A stretch of DNA of 12,762 nucleotides from a bacterium (GTDB lineage Bacteria > Patescibacteria > Dojkabacteria > SC72): the NCBI GenBank assembly GCA_029553845.1, contig JAKPKF010000029.1, forward strand, positions 1-12,762, read 5' to 3'. The notes below the pieces were generated by a model that saw only the letters and a list, made by a program, of their open reading frames with translations, did not search any database and was not told where the DNA came from. Made by a program: the position numbers and the translations under genes. Positions 7,053-12,561 of this stretch are shown here, one piece after another. Within the stretch, counting starts at the first letter, position 1, and each line of letters opens with the position of its first letter.

Positions 7053-7746
7053 CGATATACAAAAGAATATTGGTATTACATTTAAAAATCCCCAATTACT
7101 GGAGATAGCTCTTACTCATAGGTCATATTTAAACGAACACCAAGGAGCAAATATAGAGAACAATGAGAGATTGGAATATCTTGGCGATGCAGTATTAGAA
7201 CTAATTATCTCTGACTATATATTTCGAAAGTATCCAGGAAAGGCAGAAGGAGAATTAACAAGTATTCGTTCTGCAGTAGTTAGAACTGAAAGTTTAGCAG
7301 AAGAATCCAGAAAGCTTGGTGTTGGAGAAAATTTACAAATGTCCAAAGGAGAGAAAGATTCTGGAGGTGAAAACAAAGACTACTTACTTGCAAATGCATA
7401 CGAAGCTGTTCTGGGAGCAATATATCTAGACAGTGGAATGGAAGAGTGTGTGAACTTTGTAAATAGAACTTTAGTACCAAAGATTGATCGAATAGTAGAG
7501 AATAATCTCTTCATAGATCCAAAAACTCAAGCTCAAGAGATAATTCAAGCAAAATACAAAACAACTCCAACCTATGTAATTGTAAAAGAAGAGGGACCAG
7601 ATCATGACAAGAAATTTACAGTTGCTCTTCTCATTAATAACAAGGAAAAAGCACAAGGACAGGGAACAAGTAAGCAAAAAGCTGAAGAAGGTGCAGCTCT
7701 TGCGGCTATCGAAAAGATAGGAAAAGAATCTGAATCCTTGAATTAA
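7039..7746 (+). CDS. rnc: Ribonuclease III
   Basis: A double-strand-specific endoribonuclease that matures rRNA and cuts structured RNAs. The catalytic domain has ALTHRSYLNEH and the signature NERLEYLGDAVLE. E43 and D50 match E. coli E38 and D45. The later motif LLANAYEAVLGAIYLDSG gives N119 and E122 at the places of E. coli D114 and E117, so one metal-binding Asp is Asn. A double-stranded-RNA-binding domain follows (about 160-230), with PTYVIVKEEGPDHDKKFTVA and GTSKQKAEEGAA. Numbering uses ATG 7039 (235 aa), which overlaps nusB by 14 bp. ATG 7027 (adds 4 residues; an AGGTG lies 6 nt before it) is equally possible, and GTG 7018 is less likely. Confidence 0.94.
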   Translation: MEKFNDIQKNIGITFKNPQLLEIALTHRSYLNEHQGANIENNERLEYLGDAVLELIISDYIFRKYPGKAEGELTSIRSAVVRTESLAEESRKLGVGENLQMSKGEKDSGGENKDYLLANAYEAVLGAIYLDSGMEECVNFVNRTLVPKIDRIVENNLFIDPKTQAQEIIQAKYKTTPTYVIVKEEGPDHDKKFTVALLINNKEKAQGQGTSKQKAEEGAALAAIEKIGKESESLN

Positions 7747-7766
7747 TATATATCATCTGATAAAAT
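7738..7766 (+). promoter_or_regulatory. Extended -10 promoter for rpsP, predicted leaderless
   Basis: TTGAAT (7738-7743) overlaps the last codons of rnc. A 17-nt spacer leads to TAAAAT (7761-7766), preceded by TGA, so this is an extended -10. Only 8 nt separate the -10 from the rpsP ATG at 7775, which puts the expected transcription start at or within a few nt of the start codon. There is no Shine-Dalgarno motif. Confidence 0.65.
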
Positions 7767-7774
7767 CCATCACT

Positions 7775-8074
7775 ATGTTAAAAATAAGACTTAAAAGAAC
7801 GGGAAGAAGAGGAGATCCACATTACAGAATTGTTGTAATTGAATCCTCTAAAGGAAGAGATGGAAGACCAATAGAAGAGCTTGGGGTTTACAGTCCAAGA
7901 AGTAATCCTAAAGTTTTTGAAATTGATCAGGAGAAGGCAGCTGTATGGTTAAAGAATGGAGCTCAACCTACAGACACTGTTGCACAGTATTTCGTTAAGT
8001 TAGGCTTACTTAAGAGCCTTAAAAGAGGTTCTCACAAACCTAACACAGAAAAGAAGACAAAGGAGCAAGAGTAA
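7775..8074 (+). CDS. rpsP: 30S ribosomal protein bS16
   Basis: A 99-aa small-subunit protein that binds 16S rRNA and is needed for 30S assembly. The N-terminus MLKIRLKRTGRRGDPHYRIVV is diagnostic. It is followed by DGRPIEELGVYSP, a KVFEIDQEKAAVWLKNGAQPTDTV helix region and LGLLKSLKRG. The core is normal. The last ~15 residues form a Lys/Glu-rich tail (KPNTEKKTKEQE), making it slightly longer than typical. It has its own promoter in the 28-nt gap after rnc and is followed by khpA, a widely conserved pairing. Confidence 0.96.
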   Translation: MLKIRLKRTGRRGDPHYRIVVIESSKGRDGRPIEELGVYSPRSNPKVFEIDQEKAAVWLKNGAQPTDTVAQYFVKLGLLKSLKRGSHKPNTEKKTKEQE

Positions 8075-8078
8075 GAGT

Positions 8079-8104
8079 ATAATAATTAAAGTATTTTAAT
8101 TATT
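8079..8104 (+). repeat. AT-only inverted repeat between rpsP and khpA, with a TATAAT
   Basis: Perfect 10-bp arms AATAATTAAA (8081-8090) and TTTAATTATT (8095-8104) with a 4-nt loop, followed by T-rich sequence. The shape is terminator-like, but the stem has no G:C pair, so it would be weak. A perfect TATAAT (8079-8084) overlaps the left arm and could act as a -10 for khpA with a leader of about 25 nt, though no good -35 sits 17 nt upstream. It could be an attenuator, an operator or chance. Confidence 0.4.
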
Positions 8105-8115
8105 TTATTACAGAT

Positions 8116-8442
8116 ATGAAAGAGCTACTAGAACACATTGTGAAGTCAATAGTAAATCATCCAGATAGTGTAAGTATTGAGGAGAAGGAAAGTGTAGATT
8201 TTCCTGGACTTACTATTCTCACAATAGACGTCGCAGAGGAAGATAAAGGCGTTGTTATAGGTAGAAAAGGAAGAACCATCAACGCAATAAGAGATCTAAT
8301 CACTATCAATGCAATTCGTACAGATAGAAGAGTAAAAGTTCTAATTAAGGATGACAAAGCTGGAAATAGAGAAGAACCACAAAAAGAAGCTCCACAAGAG
8401 GGAAATTCTACAGAAGGGGATATGCTCTACGACGAGATCTAA
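8116..8442 (+). CDS. khpA: KH-domain RNA-binding protein KhpA
   Basis: A 108-aa protein with a single KH domain. It begins MKELLEHIVKSIVNHPDSVSI, and the hallmark GxxG loop is G49-R50-K51-G52 in GVVIGRKGRTINAIRDL. KhpA (YlqC) family proteins bind RNA, often with KhpB, and affect ribosome assembly and cell-envelope regulation. The usual length is about 75-80 residues. Here an extra acidic, low-complexity tail of roughly 25 residues follows (EEPQKEAPQEGNSTEGD...). Its position after rpsP is the conserved one, but rimM, trmD and rplS do not follow. The stop TAA overlaps the stop of the convergent pilO-like gene by 4 bp. Confidence 0.92.
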   Translation: MKELLEHIVKSIVNHPDSVSIEEKESVDFPGLTILTIDVAEEDKGVVIGRKGRTINAIRDLITINAIRTDRRVKVLIKDDKAGNREEPQKEAPQEGNSTEGDMLYDEI

Positions 8443-9155
8443 TCTAACTCTTTAGCCTTGCTTTCAAATATCTTAACGACATTATCATCCGTTGTATATG
8501 GCTCGAATTTACTGTAAAGATTAAACTCATCAATATTCTCTGGAACATAATATCCTGTGACATTTAACTCTACTGTCCAATCCTTGCTAGATTCTGACAG
8601 GGATATATTCTCTACAGATATGATATATGGAGATGCAGAATACAAACTCTCTAGAAAACTCAATATATTTTCCAAACTACCCGAATATGCAAGTGGTCCA
8701 CTCACACCCAATATATATTTTCCTTCTTTCTTTTCACCGCCACCAATTTTTATGTCTCCTGCAGAGATTTTCTCAGAAGAAAGATTTTTCTCAAAAGCCA
8801 GATTATCTATGTAGTATATAAAGCTAGAAACCTTTAAAGTCTTTGGTATAACATTTTTTGCATTAACCAAATCTGCTTGTAGGGTGGTCTCGTCTAGATT
8901 ATTCAGAGCTATCTCAAGTTGTTCCAATTGTTTTTCCTTCGCCTTAACATCTACATATTCATTCCTTACTGCAAGAGCTTCCTTAATCATTGGTATAAAT
9001 ACAAATATTCCAAGTACAACTAGAACTATAACTGCTACTATCGGAACAAGGATATCAGTAAATGTCAATCGAGTTTTCTGAATCTTCTCACTTACTGCCT
9101 CTATCTCTTTCTTTATTTTTTCTTCTTTTACATTCTTTTTTATTAAGTTTGCCAT
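8439..9155 (-). CDS. pilO: PilO-like type IV pilus inner-membrane protein
   Basis: A 238-aa bitopic protein with a charged cytoplasmic N-terminus (1-30), one membrane helix (about 33-56, TFTDILVPIVAVIVLVVLGI...) and then a coiled coil (about 60-100, VDVKAKEKQLEQLEIALNNL). An alpha/beta extracytoplasmic domain (about 105-215) completes it. This architecture and the gene order after PilM and PilN identify it as PilO-like; sequence alone is weakly conserved in this family. PilO pairs with PilN in the platform that links the cytoplasmic motor to the fibre. Its ATG overlaps the pilN stop by one base (TAATG), indicating coupling. Its TAG stop lies inside the convergent khpA stop, with no terminator visible. 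Confidence 0.8.
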   Translation of the reverse strand: MANLIKKNVKEEKIKKEIEAVSEKIQKTRLTFTDILVPIVAVIVLVVLGIFVFIPMIKEALAVRNEYVDVKAKEKQLEQLEIALNNLDETTLQADLVNAKNVIPKTLKVSSFIYYIDNLAFEKNLSSEKISAGDIKIGGGEKKEGKYILGVSGPLAYSGSLENILSFLESLYSASPYIISVENISLSESSKDWTVELNVTGYYVPENIDEFNLYSKFEPYTTDDNVVKIFESKAKELD

Positions 9156-9820
9156 TATGTTGATGATACAAAATCAGTAAATACTAATTTTCCTTGAAAA
9201 GTGAATCTCACTCCAGTTTCTGTCTTCCCAACAGATTTTAGTACAATACTCTCAACCTTACTATCGTTTGAAAGAAGATACCAAAACTTCGAGACTTCTT
9301 CATAACTGTAAGCCTCTCCATCTATATCGAAAGAAAGCTGACTTCCAAAATCAAAAGAACTAAGTTTTATACTACCACTCTTTGAAGCAATATTGTTTAT
9401 GTACTCAATGACGGTTCTAGGAGAGAAAGCATTTTTTTGGATGTCTTTATACAAAGATATCCTTTCTCTTATCTCGTTATTTCCAGTTATCTTGTAAGAG
9501 ACGGAGCTTAATCTCTGTTCATAGTTATATAGTTTTTCTTTCTCACTATTTAGCTGTATTTTTGAAATAATATTGAAACCAACAACTAGTATAGAAACAA
9601 CAACTAATGCCATTAGACTAATAACCGCACCCATATTTAAAGTCTTCTTTTTCGTTTCTTTAATAACCTCTTCTTTAGAAAGATTTGGAATAAGATTGAT
9701 TCCTGTACTCTCCTTTGTGGGTGGGGTAGGAGGGGTAACTTTTTTAATGGGAGTTTCTTTCTTCTTATTAATAAGAAGAGCATCCTCTGGTTTTTTGTTT
9801 TGGATCGGGGCTTTATTCAT
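9155..9820 (-). CDS. pilN: PilN-like type IV pilus inner-membrane protein
   Basis: A 221-aa bitopic protein. The PilN hallmark GINLIPN, the N-terminal peptide that docks into PilM in characterised systems, lies at residues 40-46. It follows an unusual Lys/Pro/Thr-rich extension (1-39, with TPPTPPT at about 29-35); in most PilN proteins the motif is within the first ~10 residues. One membrane helix spans about 63-86. A coiled coil (about 88-120) and a small alpha/beta domain follow. The start overlaps the end of pilM by 8 bp and the stop overlaps pilO by 1 bp, so the three are one unit. An alternative start close to the motif would need a non-ATG codon. Identification rests on motif, topology and order. 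Confidence 0.82.
   Translation of the reverse strand: MNKAPIQNKKPEDALLINKKKETPIKKVTPPTPPTKESTGINLIPNLSKEEVIKETKKKTLNMGAVISLMALVVVSILVVGFNIISKIQLNSEKEKLYNYEQRLSSVSYKITGNNEIRERISLYKDIQKNAFSPRTVIEYINNIASKSGSIKLSSFDFGSQLSFDIDGEAYSYEEVSKFWYLLSNDSKVESIVLKSVGKTETGVRFTFQGKLVFTDFVSST
9719..9735 (+). other. G-rich tract, possible G-quadruplex
   Basis: The plus strand carries G runs of 3, 4, 2 and 4 separated by 1-2 nt (GGGTGGGGTAGGAGGGG), rare in such AT-rich DNA. It is the non-mRNA (template) strand of the pilN Pro/Thr linker, coding TPPTPP. A two-layer or bulged quadruplex could form, but the codon bias of a Pro/Thr linker is a simpler source. Confidence 0.35.
9760..9779. repeat. 20-bp perfect palindrome inside the start of pilN
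   Basis: TCTTCTTATT followed directly by its reverse complement AATAAGAAGA. It lies in the pilN codons for about LLINKKK (residues 15-21), 41 nt after the start codon. In mRNA it could fold as an ~8-bp hairpin with a 4-nt loop; in DNA it resembles an operator. No function is known. Confidence 0.5.
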
Positions 9821-10844
9821 CTTTTAATGCCAAACCAATAGCTACAGAGTATGAAGGACCACTCTTTGCTATTATATCTTTTAATTTATTGTCAATCTTT
9901 ATGGAATTCCATGGCATAGCTATTGTAGCTGTTACTCCAAGACTCTTTGAAACATACTCTGGCAAACCTGGAAGCAATGCTCCATCTCCATTAAGGATAA
10001 AATCTGTGGGAGATGCAGAAAGAGTTTTGTTTTTGTAAAACTCTACACCTCTTCTTACCTCTACCATGATAGATTCAACAATAGGGGAGATAACATTGTA
10101 AATTTTTCCTTCTAGAACATTCTCAACAACACCGTAATTTCTTTTAAACTCCTCTGCTCTTGGATATTCAAAACTGAATTTGTTAATAATGGCTTGAGTA
10201 AGAGAGTCTGAACCAATTGCAATACTTTGAGAGAATACTAAATATCCATCAGAGAGTATACTCATGTCTGTACTATTTGCTCCGAAGTCCAGCATAACGA
10301 GATTTTTCTTTTTTGTAGACTTATACATTGCTCTACCCATAGCTACAGACTCCGTCTCGATGGCTACAAGCTCCAAACCAGCCAAGGTAGCAATGTTTAT
10401 GTAAATATCTATGATCTTAAGAGGAGCAGCAACTAGAAGTACTCTAGGGGCGTTCTTCTCTTGGTTAAATCCGATAGGAACATAACTCAACTGAACCTCT
10501 TCAAGAGGCATAGGGATATACTGTTTAGCCTCAAAATATACAGCATCCTTAAGCTCTTCTTTTTTTACACCTGGAAATTCTAAAAATCTCGTAAAAACAG
10601 AAAACTCTGGAAGTGCCATTACTGCATTTTTATTCTTAATATTTGATGAATCGTATAGCTTTTTTAGAACATCTGCGAGTTTTTTCTGGTCTAATTTGTC
10701 CTCACTATTTATCACTCCTTTGGGAGTAATTTGTGAGCCTAAATTAACAAGCTCTGGAGTTTCAGAGAAAATATTCTTAAGCTCTACAGCTTTTACAGAA
10801 TGTGTACCAAAATCTATACCTACATGATCGGGCAACTTTGACAT
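9813..10844 (-). CDS. pilM: PilM-like actin-fold ATPase of the type IV pilus
   Basis: A 343-aa cytoplasmic protein of the PilM/FtsA-like actin fold. Phosphate-1 motif: VGIDFGTHSVKAVEL (8-22). Phosphate-2: LVMLDFGANSTDMSIL (182-197). Adenosine motif: ILNGDGALLPGLPEYV (283-298), with GDG where GGG is common. The middle region EAKQYIPMPLEEV (105-117) is a PilM family signature. PilM binds ATP and the N-terminal peptide of PilN, forming the cytoplasmic ring of the pilus platform. Length matches the family (about 350). It follows the response regulator by 62 nt, where an extended -10 lies, and overlaps pilN by 8 bp. No Shine-Dalgarno motif precedes the ATG. Confidence 0.93.
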   Translation of the reverse strand: MSKLPDHVGIDFGTHSVKAVELKNIFSETPELVNLGSQITPKGVINSEDKLDQKKLADVLKKLYDSSNIKNKNAVMALPEFSVFTRFLEFPGVKKEELKDAVYFEAKQYIPMPLEEVQLSYVPIGFNQEKNAPRVLLVAAPLKIIDIYINIATLAGLELVAIETESVAMGRAMYKSTKKKNLVMLDFGANSTDMSILSDGYLVFSQSIAIGSDSLTQAIINKFSFEYPRAEEFKRNYGVVENVLEGKIYNVISPIVESIMVEVRRGVEFYKNKTLSASPTDFILNGDGALLPGLPEYVSKSLGVTATIAMPWNSIKIDNKLKDIIAKSGPSYSVAIGLALKDE

Positions 10845-10877
10845 ATTTTGAGCAGATTTTAACTAATTAGTTTATAT

Positions 10878-10886
10878 ATAATATCA
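10878..10886 (-). promoter_or_regulatory. Candidate extended -10 box upstream of pilM
   Basis: The minus strand reads TGATATTAT: TGn plus TATTAT, 5 of 6 consensus. It predicts a start near 10871 and a leader of about 27 nt. A second hexamer, TAAAAT (10856-10861), lies 11 nt before the ATG and would give a near-leaderless transcript. Neither has a good -35, and the sequence here is AT-rich enough for chance matches. Confidence 0.35.
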
Positions 10887-10906
10887 AAAAGTAATTATAT
10901 TTGGTA

Positions 10907-11284
10907 TTAACCAAGATACTTTTCTATTTCTTTTACAAGACCTTCATAATCCAGATCTATCTTTACAAGGTATGAGGAGGCTCCAAGATCAAAAGCCTCT
11001 TTAATGACCGTATCGCTTGTCATATTAGTAAGAATAATAACAGGAATATCTCCATACTTTTCTTTGTTTGTCTTCATTGCTTTCAATACCTCCAAACCAT
11101 CAACACCTGGCATCATTAAATCCAAAAGTACAAGATCAATATTTCCCAATTGTGAAGCAAGTATGTCTAGTCCTTGATAACCATCCGTTGCTACCATGCT
11201 ATTAAAGCCTACAGATTCTACTAATTCTTTGTATGAATCTAACAAATCTTTTTCATCTTCGATGATTAATATTGTCTTACCCAT
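10907..11284 (-). CDS. Single-domain response regulator (CheY/PilG-like receiver)
   Basis: A 125-aa stand-alone receiver domain with no output domain. All key residues are present: acidic pocket E9-D10, phosphoacceptor D55 in LVLLDLMMPGVDG, switch T86 in VIILTN, Y105 and the conserved K108 in SSYLVKID. Phosphorylation by a histidine kinase (not in the window) should change its binding to a partner protein. Its position between minor-pilin genes and pilM suggests control of pilus assembly, as PilG/PilH-type receivers do in twitching systems; this is inferred from context. Gaps of 48 nt upstream and 62 nt downstream are larger than elsewhere in the cluster, so it may have its own promoter. A TAGAAT -10-like box (11291-11296) lies 6 nt before the ATG. 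Confidence 0.95.
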   Translation of the reverse strand: MGKTILIIEDEKDLLDSYKELVESVGFNSMVATDGYQGLDILASQLGNIDLVLLDLMMPGVDGLEVLKAMKTNKEKYGDIPVIILTNMTSDTVIKEAFDLGASSYLVKIDLDYEGLVKEIEKYLG

Positions 11285-11290
11285 ATTCAG

Positions 11291-11296
11291 ATTCTA
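11291..11296 (-). promoter_or_regulatory. -10-like box 6 nt before the response-regulator start
   Basis: TAGAAT on the minus strand, the same hexamer as at dus, ends 6 nt before the ATG. A transcript starting here would be leaderless. It lacks both a TGn extension and a good -35. A 12-bp AT-only palindrome, TTTAATATTAAA (11301-11312), sits just upstream and may be chance. Confidence 0.3.
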
Positions 11297-11332
11297 ATAA
11301 TTTAATATTAAAATATATCCATCTTATATATA

Positions 11333-12043
11333 TTACCAGTTTATACCTTCGGTTGTAACTACCGCCTGCCTAAATACCTCTCGGTTTACAGGAGCACTTG
11401 AGGCTAAGTACCAACTAATCGGTTGAGCAGAGAGATCAAACCTAATTATGTAGTTTCCACCAGTAGATTCTGTATATGCGATATTGAATGAATTAATATC
11501 TACATTTTCAGAATTTAGCACTATGGTGTACATACGATAATCCTCAGTAGTTCCGTCAAAACATTTCTGTGCATTACCCCAAAGGTCTTGTGTAGAGGTT
11601 TTTATGACATATCCCATTTCACTTTCAGGATCCATGTCTCTAAAAAAACCAATACATATCCAGTTGGTATACCCATATGGTTTAAAGTGTATTTCATTCC
11701 CTGTTACATTTTCACCTAGTGGAACTGCATACACAGACGAGATATCTGCTATCTCAGGATTATTCCTAACAACACCGTTTTCTGAATCATACATTCGAGC
11801 ATCCAGAGAGTTGTAAATCATTACATCAGCAGGATTTGAATTTCTAACAGTTCTTCTTACTAGCTCTAAAACAAATTCAGTCTCATTTCTTACTCTTGTT
11901 TTGTTACTAGATACTGTAGATATTTTAATTAGGGTAGTCAGAGTCACAGAAGCAATCAACATAACCATACCCATGATTACAATGGTGATTAACATTTCTA
12001 CCAAACTAAAACCTTCGTATTTGTTTCCTTTCAGATTTATCAT
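11333..12043 (-). CDS. PilW-like prepilin (minor pilin)
   Basis: A 236-aa prepilin with a class III signal: NKYEG|FSLVEMLITIVIMG. Prepilin peptidase should cut after G11, leaving F12 at +1 and E16 at +5, the residue used in pilin assembly. The hydrophobic helix covers residues 12-38. The rest is a beta-rich extracellular domain with a pair of Cys (in NWICIGFF and QKCFDG) that could form a disulfide. The size and position after a PilV-like gene suggest a PilW-type minor pilin. Its ATG overlaps the upstream gene's TGA (ATGA), so translation is coupled. Minor pilins prime fibre assembly and may carry adhesive surfaces; the exact role here is unknown. Confidence 0.85.
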   Translation of the reverse strand: MINLKGNKYEGFSLVEMLITIVIMGMVMLIASVTLTTLIKISTVSSNKTRVRNETEFVLELVRRTVRNSNPADVMIYNSLDARMYDSENGVVRNNPEIADISSVYAVPLGENVTGNEIHFKPYGYTNWICIGFFRDMDPESEMGYVIKTSTQDLWGNAQKCFDGTTEDYRMYTIVLNSENVDINSFNIAYTESTGGNYIIRFDLSAQPISWYLASSAPVNREVFRQAVVTTEGINW

Positions 12044-12561
12044 AGATTAACAACAGTAAAGTAAGAATAGTCTTTAACATTGTTTCCTTTCGTTATTGTT
12101 CCTTCCGAATTTAGCTCTCCAACAATAATATTCCCAGATACATATCTGTCTCCCACAGAATAAGATTCAAAGCAGTAAATCCTAAAGAATTCTTCATTAA
12201 TAGCTGCATTTGAAACATACTCCCCTCTGTTTGCGTCAGCTTCTAAATATAAGAAGTTGCCATCAAGACCCTTCTTGAAAGTAAAGACTCCAGCCTCTGA
12301 TAGTGGGACATAACACCCTGCAATATTTGGAAATAGATCTTCACCAGTAACTTTTTCCTGTTTTGCAATTTCTTTAACCGTTTCTGCCCCTTCGAGAGCA
12401 ATTTGAGTCATGGTATCTATCTTTTCATTTTGTATTACTCCCTGCATTGTATTTACAGCTATTTGCATAAGGATAACGGAAGATGCACCAACTACCATAA
12501 TAGCAATTAAAGCTTCTACAAATCCTAGTGCTTCATATTTTCTCTCTATCTGCTTTGTCAT
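12040..12561 (-). CDS. PilV-like prepilin with atypical cleavage site
   Basis: A 173-aa protein with a prepilin-like N-terminus: RKYEALGFVEALIAIMVVGA. Aligning E16 as the +5 Glu puts the cut after A11, giving EA|LGFVE, with Ala at -1 instead of the near-invariant Gly. This matches the KYEG|FSLVE of the next gene residue for residue. Cutting after G13 instead would leave Glu at +3. A hydrophobic helix (about 12-35) is followed by a globular region with two Cys (in AGCYVP and IYCFES). It overlaps both neighbours by 4 bp (ATGA), so it belongs to the minor-pilin operon. PilV-like is a positional guess. Confidence 0.75.
   Translation of the reverse strand: MTKQIERKYEALGFVEALIAIMVVGASSVILMQIAVNTMQGVIQNEKIDTMTQIALEGAETVKEIAKQEKVTGEDLFPNIAGCYVPLSEAGVFTFKKGLDGNFLYLEADANRGEYVSNAAINEEFFRIYCFESYSVGDRYVSGNIIVGELNSEGTITKGNNVKDYSYFTVVNL

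Noticed and set aside
10902..10917. Short inverted repeat TTGGT-ATTA-ACCAA at the end of the response-regulator gene
   Set aside because: The stem has only 5 bp and no T run follows in the gene's direction, so a terminator call is not supported.
11301..11312. 12-bp palindrome TTTAATATTAAA upstream of the response regulator
   Set aside because: It is made only of A and T in very AT-rich intergenic DNA, so chance is an adequate explanation; it is mentioned only under the nearby -10 box.
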